The notes below the pieces were generated by a model that worked only from the letters and a program-made list of their open reading frames with translations, was not told the origin of the DNA and made no database searches. The position numbers and the translations under genes were made by a program. This document shows, in pieces, positions 46,826-57,315 of a DNA stretch of 64,000 bases. The stretch covers positions 169,264 to 233,263 of the forward strand of contig JBOHGD010000001.1 in assembly GCA_050699955.1 (NCBI GenBank). Reading direction: 5' to 3'. The DNA comes from GCA-003244245 sp050699955. Lineage in GTDB: Bacteria; Actinomycetota; Actinomycetes; Mycobacteriales; Pseudonocardiaceae. Numbering within the stretch: the first letter of the stretch is position 1; every line of letters starts with the position of its first letter.

Positions 46826-47623
46826 TCAGCGCATGTTGCCGGTGGCGAGCAGGCCGCCGTCCACCCGGATGGTCTCGCCGGTGATCCACGAGGCGGCGTC
46901 GGACACCAGGAACGCGACCAGCCCGGCGACATCGGTGGGTGCACCGAGCCGGCCCATCGGATAGGACTTCGCGACCTCCTCCTCCCCGCGGGCATAGAGG
47001 GCGGCGGCGAACGTCGTCTTCACCACCGCCGGGGCCACCGCGTTCACCCGGATCGCGGGTCCGAGCTCCCAGGCCAGTTCCTCGGTGAGCCGGATCAGCG
47101 CCGCCTTCGACATCCCGTAGACCGCGATAGCCCCGGTGGAGCGCAGCCCCGCGACCGAGGCCACGTTCACCACCGCGCCACCGTGCTCGCCCATCCAGGC
47201 CCGGTGCGCCTGCTGCACGAACCCCAGCGCGGCCACCACGTTCACGTCGAAGACCTTGCGCACCACGTCGAGATCGGTGTCGATCAGCGGCCCGTACACC
47301 GGGTTGATCCCGACGTTGTTCACCAGCACGTCCAGTGACCCGAAGCGTTCGACGGTGCGGTCCACTGCCGCCGCGCGGGCTGCCGGATCCCCGGCGTTGC
47401 CGGGCAGCGCGAGCACCCGCGCCGGACCGTCCGCGACGGTGCCCGCCAGCTCATCAGCCGCGGCGCGCAGCTCGTCGGGCTTGCGCGCGGTGATGGTCAC
47501 GGCGGCGCCTCGGGCGAGTAGCGCGGCGGCGATGGCGTGCCCGATTCCCCGGCTGGCGCCGGTCACCAGGGCGGTACGGTCGGTGAGGTCGCCAGTGGGG
47601 AGTGTCATGGTGGGGTCGGTCAT
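46826..47623 (-). CDS. SDR-family oxidoreductase (FabG-like)
   Basis: A 265-aa classical short-chain dehydrogenase. Cofactor loop TGASRGIGHAIA, NNVGIN, catalytic Ser in NVASVAGL and YGMSK with the Tyr-Lys pair; C-terminal SWITGETIRVDGG. Ala-Arg after the second strand (ITARKPDEL) suggests NADP. Substrate unknown. ATG 47623 or 47608. Convergent with the SMR gene and divergent from the ABC-F gene. Confidence 0.9.
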   Translation of the reverse strand: MTDPTMTLPTGDLTDRTALVTGASRGIGHAIAAALLARGAAVTITARKPDELRAAADELAGTVADGPARVLALPGNAGDPAARAAAVDRTVERFGSLDVLVNNVGINPVYGPLIDTDLDVVRKVFDVNVVAALGFVQQAHRAWMGEHGGAVVNVASVAGLRSTGAIAVYGMSKAALIRLTEELAWELGPAIRVNAVAPAVVKTTFAAALYARGEEEVAKSYPMGRLGAPTDVAGLVAFLVSDAASWITGETIRVDGGLLATGNMR

Positions 47624-47654
47624 CCCGGCACCCTAATCCGGGTGACCGCGCAGG

Positions 47655-47741
47655 TAGGCTGGGTCCGTGGTCACGACGAGCTGATCCGCCGTCGACCCCG
47701 CGTGCTGCGGTGCGCGGGGATTCGTCCCTGCCTGCGACCAC
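47655..47741 (+). promoter_or_regulatory. Candidate attenuator leader of the ABC-F gene
   Basis: A TANNNT box (TAGGCT, 47655-47660) is placed so that the transcript would start at GTG 47667, which opens a 5-codon frame (VVTTS, stop 47682-47684). Downstream, CCCCGCG (47696-47702) pairs with CGCGGGG (47713-47719), and GTGGTC (47667-47672) pairs with GACCAC (47736-47741) around it. ABC-F resistance genes are often controlled by such stalled leader peptides. No good -35 was found, so this is tentative. Confidence 0.35.
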
Positions 47742-47758
47742 CTTGGAGTCATCTCACT

Positions 47759-49384
<1,626 letters not shown>

Positions 49385-49595
49385 CCCGTTACACGATCGG
49401 GTGATAGATAATTCCACTTTTAGGCTACTCAGAGTGCCGTACTGATGATCTCGCTGTGATCGCGTAACCCATCCCGATGCAGGTACCGCTCACAGATCCA
49501 CCCGGAGATCGTCTGGCGGAGATCGCATACCTGGTCGATCATTGCCGGGAGGACCATGACGGGTCCGACCAGTGCTGAAAGGAAGGCGAGTCGAG

Positions 49596-49805
49596 GTGAC
49601 CGACCTGAAGAAGGGCAGCCGGATTACTGGCAACGCCCGGGACAAGCTGGCATCGGAACTGAAGAAGAAGTACGAGAAGGGGGCCAGCATCCGGGCGCTC
49701 GCGGAGTCGACGGGACGGTCGTATGGCTTCGTGCACAGGGTGCTCTCGGAGTCGGGTGTGACGCTGCGTGGTCGCGGAGGCGCTACCCGAACGAAGAAGA
49801 AGTAG
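49596..49805 (+). CDS. Small helix-turn-helix protein (Rv1473A-like)
   Basis: A 69-aa basic protein: a Lys-rich N-terminus (TDLKKGSRITG), then an HTH in YEKGASIRALAESTGRSYGFVHRVL, and a basic tail ending RTKKK. Very conserved in actinobacteria downstream of the ABC-F gene. Probably a DNA-binding regulator or nucleoid protein; the exact role is unknown. Start GTG 49596 gives the family length; the frame also has a GTG at 49572. Confidence 0.85.
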   Translation: MTDLKKGSRITGNARDKLASELKKKYEKGASIRALAESTGRSYGFVHRVLSESGVTLRGRGGATRTKKK

Positions 49806-50087
49806 CTGCGCTGCACACCATCGATCTTGAGGTAATCGCAATGGGGCAGGGTCGCGCCGCACGTGTCGAGTCAGACCGGCTGCGCGGCCCGCGGCGGTTC
49901 ATCGCTGCGGTCCCGGTACGAGCTTGTGCTCGCGCCGGCGCGGAACCTGAGCTGAGCTTGCGCACCATCGGAAGGCACCGTGTGGCGCCGCTGCGGCGAC
50001 GTGGGCCCTGACCGAGGAAGCAGCTATACACTTACAGCGTTGCATCCGAGGCCACTATCGGTTCGCGCATCAAGCGGAGGGGCCTCG

Positions 50088-51953
50088 ATGGACAACTCGT
50101 GGAGCCTGCTGTACAGCTCGATGCGCCAGGGCGGCACGCCCCGCGCACTCGCCCCGGGCACGCTCCGCCGGATCGCCGGATTCGCGAAGCCGCACAAGTC
50201 GTCCCTGGTTGTCTTCGCTGCGCTGAGCACGGTCTCGGCGGTGCTCGCTGTCGCCACGCCGGTCTTGGCCGGCCGGGTCGTCGACGCCATTGTCGGACGC
50301 ACCGGGACAGGAGTGGTCATCGGGCTGGCCGCGCTCATCGCCGTGCTCGCGGTGATCGACGCGGGGGTCGGGCTGGCGTCTCGCTGGCAGTCCGCCCGAA
50401 TCGGTGAGGGGCTGATCCTGGACCTGCGCCGCGCGGTGTTCGAGCACGTGCAGCGGATGCCGGTGGCCTTCTTCACCCGAACCCGCACCGGAGCACTGGT
50501 CAGCAGGCTGAACAACGACGTCATCGGCGCGCAGACCGCGTTGACATCCACGCTGTCCGGGCTGGTCACCAACGTGATTCAGTTGGTGCTCACACTGGCG
50601 GTGATGCTGACCCTGTCCTGGCAGGTCACAGTGCTGGCGCTGGTGCTGCTGCCGGTCTTCGTGGTCCCGGCGCGCCGGATGGGTACTCGGCTGGCCGACC
50701 TGCGCCGCGAGGCGTCGACGCACAACGCGGCGATGACCACCCAGATGACCGAGCGGTTCTCCGCGCCGGGCGCCACCCTGGTGAAACTGTTCGGACGCCC
50801 GGAAGCTGAGGCTGCCGAGTTCGGCGACCGCGCTGCGCGGGTTCGCGAGATCGGGGTGCGCAGTGCCATGGCGTCGCGGGTGTTCCTCACCGCGCTGGCC
50901 CTCGTCGCCGCGCTGGCGCAGGCTCTGGTCTACGGCCTCGGGGGCTGGCTGGCCCTCCACGGCGACCTCGCCGCCGGCACTGTGGTCAGCCTTGCGCTGT
51001 TGCTCACCCGGCTGTACTCGCCGTTGACCGCGCTGGCCAATGCCCGGGTGGACGTGATGACCGCGCTGGTCGCCTTCGAGCGGGTCTTCGAGGTGCTCGA
51101 TGTCCGTCCGATGATCACCGAGCGGCCGGACGCCCGCACGGTGCCCGCAGGCGAGGTGTCGGTGGAGTTCGATGGGGTGCGTTTCTCCTATCCGTCGGCC
51201 GAGCAGGTGTCGCTGGCTTCGCTGGAGGAGGTTGCGACGCTGGACGCGCGCGGCGGCGCCGAGGTGCTACACGAGGTTGATTTCCGGGCTGCGCCTGGCC
51301 AGCTGGTAGCGCTGGTCGGCTCCTCGGGTGCGGGCAAGTCCACCATCGCGTCGCTGATCCCGCGGCTCTACGACGTCGACGCCGGTGCGGTGCGGCTGAA
51401 CGGTGTGGACGTCCGCGACCTGTCCTTCGCGGCGCTGCGGGAGACCGTGGGTGTGGTGACCCAGGACGGGCACCTGTTCCACGACACCATCGCAGGCAAC
51501 CTGCGCTTCGCCGCACCCACAGCCGGGGACGAGGAGTTGTGGGATGCGTTGCGCCGGGCCCGGCTGGAGCAGTTGGTGCGCTCCCTGCCCGACGGACTGG
51601 ACACCGTGGTGGGCGACCGTGGGTACCGGCTTTCCGGTGGTGAGCGGCAGCGGCTGACGATCGCCCGACTGCTGCTGGCCCGGCCGCGGGTCGTGATACT
51701 CGACGAGGCGACCGCGCATCTGGACTCGGAGTCCGAGTCAGCAGTGCAGGCCGCACTGGCCGAAGCGCTGTACGGACGCACCGCGCTGGTCATCGCGCAC
51801 CGGCTGTCCACCATCCGCGCCGCGGACCAGATTCTGGTGGTCGAGGGCGGCGTCGTGGTGGAGCGCGGCACCCACAACGAACTGCTCGCAACCGATGGGC
51901 GTTACGCGAAGCTGTACCACACCCAGTTCGCCGAACCGGCCGTCATCGCGTAG
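50088..51953 (+). CDS. ABC exporter, fused permease and ATPase
   Basis: A 621-aa half-transporter. Residues ~25-330 contain six membrane helices with the type IV exporter signature FFTRTRTGALVSRLNNDV; the ATPase has GSSGAGKSTIASLIPRLYD, YRLSGGERQRLTIARLL and VVILDEATAHLDSES, and His in VIAHRLSTI. Likely a homodimeric exporter of lipid or drug. It is not in the corresponding mycobacterial block, so it is an insertion here. GGAGG precedes ATG 50088 by seven bases. 282 bp upstream hold no further gene. Confidence 0.9.
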   Translation: MDNSWSLLYSSMRQGGTPRALAPGTLRRIAGFAKPHKSSLVVFAALSTVSAVLAVATPVLAGRVVDAIVGRTGTGVVIGLAALIAVLAVIDAGVGLASRWQSARIGEGLILDLRRAVFEHVQRMPVAFFTRTRTGALVSRLNNDVIGAQTALTSTLSGLVTNVIQLVLTLAVMLTLSWQVTVLALVLLPVFVVPARRMGTRLADLRREASTHNAAMTTQMTERFSAPGATLVKLFGRPEAEAAEFGDRAARVREIGVRSAMASRVFLTALALVAALAQALVYGLGGWLALHGDLAAGTVVSLALLLTRLYSPLTALANARVDVMTALVAFERVFEVLDVRPMITERPDARTVPAGEVSVEFDGVRFSYPSAEQVSLASLEEVATLDARGGAEVLHEVDFRAAPGQLVALVGSSGAGKSTIASLIPRLYDVDAGAVRLNGVDVRDLSFAALRETVGVVTQDGHLFHDTIAGNLRFAAPTAGDEELWDALRRARLEQLVRSLPDGLDTVVGDRGYRLSGGERQRLTIARLLLARPRVVILDEATAHLDSESESAVQAALAEALYGRTALVIAHRLSTIRAADQILVVEGGVVVERGTHNELLATDGRYAKLYHTQFAEPAVIA

Positions 51954-52016
51954 CCCAGCGTGCACCTGAGGCCGGCACACCGTGCATGTGAGACGGACAC
52001 GCGGGGGAGGGCGAGA

Positions 52017-52592
52017 TTAGGTACTCCGCCGGACGCTGGCTTCGACCAGGTCGAGTACCGGGCCCAGGTCATCGGCGGGTTGCCCAGTGGCGAGACGGGT
52101 GAGCACACCCTCGAGCACCAGCTGCAGGTAGTCGCTGAGCACCTCCAGTGGAACGTCGGTGCGGACTGCGCCGGACTGACTCTGGCGCTCCAGCCGGGCT
52201 CGGGTGGCGGTGCTGAGCTCCGCGGACTGCTCGGTCCATCGAGCCTTGAACTCGGGGTCGGTACGTAGCCGGCGGCTGACCTCCAGCCGGGTGCTGAGCC
52301 ACTCCGCGGGGCCGGGTGCACCGGCACCGGTGACCACGTCGCGCATCACCTGTACCAGCCCCTGCTCGCCGACCACCTCCGCCATCCGCCGGGCGTCGTC
52401 CCCGGCCAGTGCGAGGAACAGGGACTCCTTGTCGCCGAAGTGGTGGAAGATCGCGCCCCGCGACAGGCAGGTGGCTTCTTCCAGGCGGCGAACCGTTGCG
52501 CCTTCGTAGCCGTACAGAGCAAAGCACCGTCGTGCGGCATCCAGGATCTGTCTGCGGCGGGCTTCCATCTGGTCCTGGCTGATTCGAGGCAT
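52017..52592 (-). CDS. acnR: TetR-family repressor, AcnR-like
   Basis: A 191-aa TetR regulator. The HTH region YEGATVRRLEEATCLSRGAI, FHHFGDKESLFLALAGDDAR and the ligand domain (DPEFKARWTEQSAEL, VRTDVPLEVLSDYLQLVL, LDLVEAS) closely follow Corynebacterium AcnR as I recall it, the citrate-responsive repressor of aconitase. Position after ABC-F and the small HTH gene also matches Rv1474c, next to acn in mycobacteria. Here acn is 6.6 kb further on. Start ATG 52592. The gene symbol rests on similarity and the operator found upstream of acn. Confidence 0.8.
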   Translation of the reverse strand: MPRISQDQMEARRRQILDAARRCFALYGYEGATVRRLEEATCLSRGAIFHHFGDKESLFLALAGDDARRMAEVVGEQGLVQVMRDVVTGAGAPGPAEWLSTRLEVSRRLRTDPEFKARWTEQSAELSTATRARLERQSQSGAVRTDVPLEVLSDYLQLVLEGVLTRLATGQPADDLGPVLDLVEASVRRST

Positions 52593-52613
52593 TGGGGAAG
52601 GATAGGCCTGAAG

Positions 52614-52629
52614 AAATACGTATGTACGG
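52614..52629. promoter_or_regulatory. Possible AcnR self-control site
   Basis: AAATACGTATGTACGG lies 22 bp upstream of the acnR start. It keeps the core TAC-N4-GTA of the AcnR motif (about 8 of 12 fixed positions), less well than the acn site. It sits in the 120-bp divergent region shared with egtA, so binding could touch egt expression too. Confidence 0.35.
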
Positions 52630-52712
52630 CTTGGTGTAACGCTGCGGCTGTCAGAGCAACTGGGTAGCGTGGCTGTGCGTCCCTCATACCGGCAGAAGAA
52701 GGTGCGGATCGC

Positions 52713-54071
52713 GTGACGGCACGGGTACCGATCTTGTCGGCTGCTGCCCCAGCGGCGGCACCACCGACGGTTCTGCGCACTCGGGAGGAGGCGGAGGTCT
52801 ACGTCGCCTCGATCTGCTTCAAACATGGACCCCCGAAGCTGCTCGGCGCCGAGCTCGAGTGGGTGGTGCAGCACTCCGGGAACCCCCACCGCCCACTACA
52901 GGCCGGCCACCTAGCTGACGCGCTCGGCCCGCATGCTCCAGGTTCCCTCGTCCCCGACAGTGCCCAGAGTCCTCTTCCACACGGATCCACCGTCACCGTT
53001 GAGCCCGGTGGTCAGCTGGAGATCTCCAGCCCACCGTGCGCCTCCCTGACCGACCTCATCGCCACAGTGGACGGCGATACCGCCGCATTGACCGATCTGC
53101 TCGATCCCGCAGGCTTGGTCCTCACCGCTGCAGGCTCTGATCCTTATCGCCCGTCCCGTCGGCTGATCGATATCCCGCGTTATGCCGCGATGGAGACCGC
53201 CTTCGACCGAATCGGCCCGATGGGCCGGGCCATGATGTGCTCCACCGCTGCCGTTCAGGTGTGCCTGGACGCAGGCACCGCAACCGAGGTGGCGCAGCGC
53301 TGGGCCGCACTGCATGATCTGGGTCCCGTGCTACTCGCCGCGTTCGCCAACTCGCCTTGGCTGGCTGGTGAGCGTACCGGCTGGGCGTCCTCCCGGATGC
53401 AGGCCTGGTTCGCCCTGGACCCGGTGCGTACGATTCCCAGCCCGGTGTGCCCTGCCACGCCTGCGGACTGGGACCCGGCTGCGGACTGGGCCCGCCGGGC
53501 GTTGGACACCCCGCTGCTGTGCCTGCGTCGCACCGGTGGGAGCTGGGAGGTACCGACCGGGGTCACCTTTGCCGACTGGCTGTCCGGGGCGTTGCCCGAT
53601 CCACCCAGCATCGCCGATCTGGACTATCACCTGACCACGCTGTTCCCCCCGGTCCGGCCGCATGGCCACCTCGAGGTCCGTTACCTGGACACTCAACCGG
53701 CCGGGCAATGGCTGGTGCCGGTGGCGGTGGTGGCCGCGCTGCTGGCGGACCCCGCGGTCACATCCGCCGCCCGTGATGCCTGCGCCCCTGCAGTGGGGCG
53801 ATGGCTCGAGGCGGCCGAGCACGGCCTGCGGGACGACGTGCTGGCCGCCGCAGCGGCGACGGTGTTCGACCTGGCCTGCCGCGCTCTTCCGGTGCTCGAT
53901 GCCCCGGCAGGGGTGCGCATGCTCGTGGAGGAGATCACCGACATCCGGGTCCGACGCGGACGTTGCCCCGCCGACGAGTTCGAAGACGGACTGGCCGGCG
54001 GGGGTACCGAGCGTCGCAACGGGACCCGAGCACGCCAACCCCGAGGACACACCGGAGGTCAGCTGCTGTGA
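52713..54071 (+). CDS. egtA: Ergothioneine biosynthesis glutamate-cysteine ligase EgtA
   Basis: A 452-aa GCS2-type ligase making gamma-glutamylcysteine for ergothioneine. Features: VASICFKHGPPKLLGAELEW, TVEPGGQLEISSPP, YAAMETAFDRIGPMGRAMMC and HLEVRYLDTQP. It lies first in egtABCD. Start GTG 52713; ends in an overlap with the egtB start. Divergent from acnR, with 120 bp between the starts. Confidence 0.93.
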   Translation: MTARVPILSAAAPAAAPPTVLRTREEAEVYVASICFKHGPPKLLGAELEWVVQHSGNPHRPLQAGHLADALGPHAPGSLVPDSAQSPLPHGSTVTVEPGGQLEISSPPCASLTDLIATVDGDTAALTDLLDPAGLVLTAAGSDPYRPSRRLIDIPRYAAMETAFDRIGPMGRAMMCSTAAVQVCLDAGTATEVAQRWAALHDLGPVLLAAFANSPWLAGERTGWASSRMQAWFALDPVRTIPSPVCPATPADWDPAADWARRALDTPLLCLRRTGGSWEVPTGVTFADWLSGALPDPPSIADLDYHLTTLFPPVRPHGHLEVRYLDTQPAGQWLVPVAVVAALLADPAVTSAARDACAPAVGRWLEAAEHGLRDDVLAAAAATVFDLACRALPVLDAPAGVRMLVEEITDIRVRRGRCPADEFEDGLAGGGTERRNGTRARQPRGHTGGQLL

Positions 54072-55402
54072 GCGAGCCGATGATCGAGCTGGGCACCGCC
54101 GCCTTGCGCGACCGCCTTGCCGCCGAACTGGCGCGCACCCGCGCCCGGAGCGCGGCATTGACCGATGCGGTGGACGACGGCGAACTGGTCCGCCAGCACT
54201 CCCACATCATGTCCCCGCTGGTCTGGGACCTCGCCCACATCGGTAACCAGGAGGAGCTCTGGCTGGTCCGCGATGTGGGCGGGCGCGATCCGGTCCGCGC
54301 GGACATCGACCACCTCTACGATGCGTTCAAACACCCCCGGTCCGACCGGCCCGCGCTGCCGCTGCTCGGCCCCGCCGAGGCGAGGCGATACGTGGGCGAG
54401 GTGCGCGACAAGGTGCTCGACGTGCTGGAACGCAGTCCCCTGGAAGGGCGGCGGCTGGTGGAGCACGGGTTCGCCTTCGGGATGATCGTGCAGCACGAGC
54501 AGCAACACGACGAGACGATGCTGGCCACCCATCAGCTCCGGATGGGGGCCGGCGCCCTGCACGCACCTGCCCCCCGGCCGGAGCGTGCGACGGGCCTGCC
54601 CGCCGAGGTGTTGATCCCGGCGGGGGAGTTCACCATGGGTACCTCGACCGAGCCATGGGCGCTGGACAACGAGCGCCCGGCTCATCCGGCCCGGACCGAT
54701 GCCTTCTGGCTGGACACCACCCCGGTGACCAACGGCGAATACCTGCGGTTCCTCGCCGACGGTGGTTATGACGATCCGCGGTGGTGGAGCCGGTGGGGTT
54801 GGGCACACCGGTGTGCGGCGGAGCTGGTCGCACCGCAGTTCTGGTATCGAGAGGGTGAGACGTGGTGGCGCACCCGGTTCGGGGTCACCGAGCTGATTCC
54901 GCCCGACGAGCCTGTCCTGCACGTGTGCTTCTTCGAGGCCGAGGCCTATGCGGCGTGGGCGGGCAAGCGCCTGCCGACCGAGGTGGAGTGGGAGAAGGCC
55001 GCCCGGTTCGACCCGGTCAGCGGGCGGTCCCGGCGCTTTCCCTGGGGTGATGAAGACCCCACACCGGCGCACGCCAACCTCGGACAGCGGCATCTGCAGC
55101 CCGCCCCGGCGGGCAGCTATCCGGCCGGAGCGTCCCCGCTGGGTGTGCATCAGATGATCGGTGACGTGTGGGAGTGGACCTCCGCCGGCTTCTCCGGCTA
55201 CCCGGGCTTCGCACCGTTCCCGTACAAGGAGTACTCGCAGGTGTTCTTCGGCGGTGACTACCGGATGTTGCGCGGCGGCTCCTTCGGCACCGACGCGGCG
55301 GCCTGCCGGGGGACCTTCCGGAACTGGGACCACCCGATCCGCAGGCAGATATTCACCGGCTTGCGCTGCGCCAGGGACGCCGCGCAGACCGATCTCGGCT
55401 GA
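54068..55402 (+). CDS. egtB: Ergothioneine sulfoxide synthase EgtB (non-heme iron)
   Basis: A 444-aa oxygenase that joins gamma-glutamylcysteine to hercynine. The N-terminal DinB-like domain holds the three-His iron site: H57 in WDLAHIGN and H143/H147 in VQHEQQHDETM. From about residue 195 a formylglycine-generating-enzyme-like domain follows (IPAGEFTMGT, LPTEVEWEKAAR, GNVWEWTS-type region as GDVWEWTSAGF). GTG 54068 overlaps the egtA stop; ATG 54080 is an alternative. Confidence 0.95.
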   Translation: MSEPMIELGTAALRDRLAAELARTRARSAALTDAVDDGELVRQHSHIMSPLVWDLAHIGNQEELWLVRDVGGRDPVRADIDHLYDAFKHPRSDRPALPLLGPAEARRYVGEVRDKVLDVLERSPLEGRRLVEHGFAFGMIVQHEQQHDETMLATHQLRMGAGALHAPAPRPERATGLPAEVLIPAGEFTMGTSTEPWALDNERPAHPARTDAFWLDTTPVTNGEYLRFLADGGYDDPRWWSRWGWAHRCAAELVAPQFWYREGETWWRTRFGVTELIPPDEPVLHVCFFEAEAYAAWAGKRLPTEVEWEKAARFDPVSGRSRRFPWGDEDPTPAHANLGQRHLQPAPAGSYPAGASPLGVHQMIGDVWEWTSAGFSGYPGFAPFPYKEYSQVFFGGDYRMLRGGSFGTDAAACRGTFRNWDHPIRRQIFTGLRCARDAAQTDLG

Positions 55403-55420
55403 TCGCCGGTTCGACGACAG

Positions 55421-56188
55421 ATGTGTCGCCATCTGGCCTGGCTGGGGCCACCGGTCGAGTTGGCCGCGCTGCTGCTGGATCCGCCGCACTCACTGCTCCG
55501 GCAGAGTTTCGCCCCGATCGACATGCGCGGCGGCGGTACCGTGAACGCGGACGGCTTCGGCGCGGGCTGGTATCCCGAAGGGGGTGGCGGGGCGCCGATC
55601 CGGTACCGGCGGGCGGTCCCGATCTGGGCCGACTCCTCGTTCGCCGCGCTGGCCCGCGACGTGCGCAGCGGTGCGGTGCTCGCTGCCGTTCGGTCGGCCA
55701 CGGTCGGGATGCCGGTGGTGGAGACCGCGTGCGCCCCTTTCGCGACCGATCGCTGGTTGTTCAGCCACAACGGGGTGGTCACCGGCTGGCCGCGCAGCAT
55801 GGCCGGGCTGGCCGCGCGGCTGCCGGTGACCGACCTGCTCACTCTCGAGGCACCCACCGACTCCGCGCTGCTGTGGGCGCTGGTCCGCGATCGGCTGGCG
55901 GCTGGGCAGGCACCCGCCGCCGCCCTCGCTGCGGTGGCTGCCGACGTGCTCGCCGCTGCCCCGGGCTCGCGGCTGAACCTGCTGGTCACCGACGGCACCG
56001 TGGTCGCCGCGACCGCGGTGCACCACGCGCTGTGGGTGCGTGCCGGTGGCGGAAACGTGCTGGTCAGCTCCGAACCGACCGACCAGGTCGCCGGGTGGGC
56101 GCCGGTACCCGATGGCCATCTGCTCACCGCGACGCGATCCACCGTGGACGTCGCGCCGATCCCTGCGACATGTGCTGAGGAGCCATGA
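55421..56188 (+). CDS. egtC: Ergothioneine amidohydrolase EgtC
   Basis: A 255-aa class II glutamine amidotransferase-like (Ntn) hydrolase that removes the glutamyl group from the EgtB product. The nucleophile is Cys2 in MCRHLAWLG; NADGFGAGWY, RSATVGMPVVETACAPF and FSHNGVVTGW follow. ATG 55421 is fixed by the need for Cys2. Ends with ATGA overlap to egtD. Confidence 0.94.
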   Translation: MCRHLAWLGPPVELAALLLDPPHSLLRQSFAPIDMRGGGTVNADGFGAGWYPEGGGGAPIRYRRAVPIWADSSFAALARDVRSGAVLAAVRSATVGMPVVETACAPFATDRWLFSHNGVVTGWPRSMAGLAARLPVTDLLTLEAPTDSALLWALVRDRLAAGQAPAAALAAVAADVLAAAPGSRLNLLVTDGTVVAATAVHHALWVRAGGGNVLVSSEPTDQVAGWAPVPDGHLLTATRSTVDVAPIPATCAEEP

Positions 56189-57162
56189 CCACACCTGTAC
56201 TCGAGATCCACCTGTCCGATTCCGACGCTGCTGACGCCCTGCACCACGACGTGCGCGCAGGGCTGTCCGCCGACCCCAAGTGGCTGCCGCCCAAGTGGTT
56301 CTACGACGCGCGTGGCAGCGAGTTGTTCGAGCAGATCACTACGTTGCCCGAGTACTACCCGACTCGGACGGAACGTGAGCTGCTGCGGCGCAGTGCGAGC
56401 GAGATCGCCGGGCAGGCGGGTGCGGACACCCTCGTGGAGCTCGGCTCAGGTTCCTCGGAGAAGACCCGTTTGCTGCTCGACGCGCTCACCGCGACCGGGT
56501 CACTGCAGCGGTTCGTCCCGCTGGACGTATCGGAGTCGGCGCTGCGCGGCGCGATGACGGCGGTGGCACAGGAATACCCGCAGCTCATCGTGCACGGGGT
56601 GGTCGGCGACTTCACCCAGCATCTGGAGCTGCTGCCCTGCGAGCAGACCGGACGCAGGCTGGTGGCCTTCCTGGGTGGCACCATCGGCAACCTGCTGCCG
56701 CCTGAGCGGGCCGGGTTCTTCACTTCGCTACGTGCCGTACTGGAGCCCGGTGAGCTGCTGCTACTCGGCGCCGGCCTGGCCACCGACCCCGCGGTGCTGG
56801 TGCCCGCCTACGACGACGCCGCCGGGGTGACCGCCGAGTTCAACCGCAACGTGCTGCATGTGCTCAACCGCGAGCTCGGGGCCGACTTCGACGTGGCGTC
56901 CTTCGACCACGTGGCGGTGTGGGAGCCCGAGCAGGAGTGGATCGAGATGCGGCTACGGGCCCGCCGCGCGATGACCGTGCGACTGCCCGCGGTGAACATG
57001 ACCGTGACGTTCACTGCGGGCGAGGAGATGCTGACCGAGATATCGGGGAAGTTCCGGCGCGAGCGGCTCACGGCGGAGCTGACCGAGTGCGGGTTCACCG
57101 ACCGCGCCTGGTGGACCGACCCCGATGATCGGTTCGCTCTGGTGCTCGCCGCAGCAGCATGA
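56185..57162 (+). CDS. egtD: L-histidine N-alpha-methyltransferase EgtD
   Basis: A 325-aa SAM enzyme that trimethylates histidine to hercynine. Features: PPKWFYDARGSELFEQITTL, PEYYPTRTERELL, SAM loop LVELGSGSSEKT, FLGGTIGNLLP and RARRAMTVRLP. ATG 56185 overlaps the egtC stop. The final C-S lyase EgtE is not next to it; a LacI gene follows. Confidence 0.95.
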   Translation: MTTPVLEIHLSDSDAADALHHDVRAGLSADPKWLPPKWFYDARGSELFEQITTLPEYYPTRTERELLRRSASEIAGQAGADTLVELGSGSSEKTRLLLDALTATGSLQRFVPLDVSESALRGAMTAVAQEYPQLIVHGVVGDFTQHLELLPCEQTGRRLVAFLGGTIGNLLPPERAGFFTSLRAVLEPGELLLLGAGLATDPAVLVPAYDDAAGVTAEFNRNVLHVLNRELGADFDVASFDHVAVWEPEQEWIEMRLRARRAMTVRLPAVNMTVTFTAGEEMLTEISGKFRRERLTAELTECGFTDRAWWTDPDDRFALVLAAAA

Positions 57163-57181
57163 CCGCTTGGCGCACGCTCTG

Positions 57182-57215
57182 TTGACATTCCAATCACCCA
57201 CTGTAAGCGTTCAGG
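57182..57215 (+). promoter_or_regulatory. Candidate promoter with overlapping LacI-type half-operator
   Basis: A perfect -35 TTGACA lies at 57182-57187; TAAGCG at 57204-57209 (16-base spacer) is a weak -10. TGTAAGCG (57202-57209) matches the left half of LacI/GalR operators (TGNAANCG), the right half TTCAGG does not. It may be the site of autoregulation of the downstream LacI gene. Confidence 0.35.
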
Positions 57216-57315
57216 CACGCAGGGGGCGGGGTGGAAGGTCCATCAGCACGAGTGCTGGTCATCGTCGATTGTTGATCATCGTTGCTGTGCCGCCTGCCGC
57301 GTGGGGGAGGTGGGG

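Noticed and set aside
49385..49595. Terminator after the ABC-F gene (CCCG...CGGG then a T-rich patch)
   Set aside because: The stem is only 4 bp and the T-rich patch is displaced by about 20 bases; not convincing.
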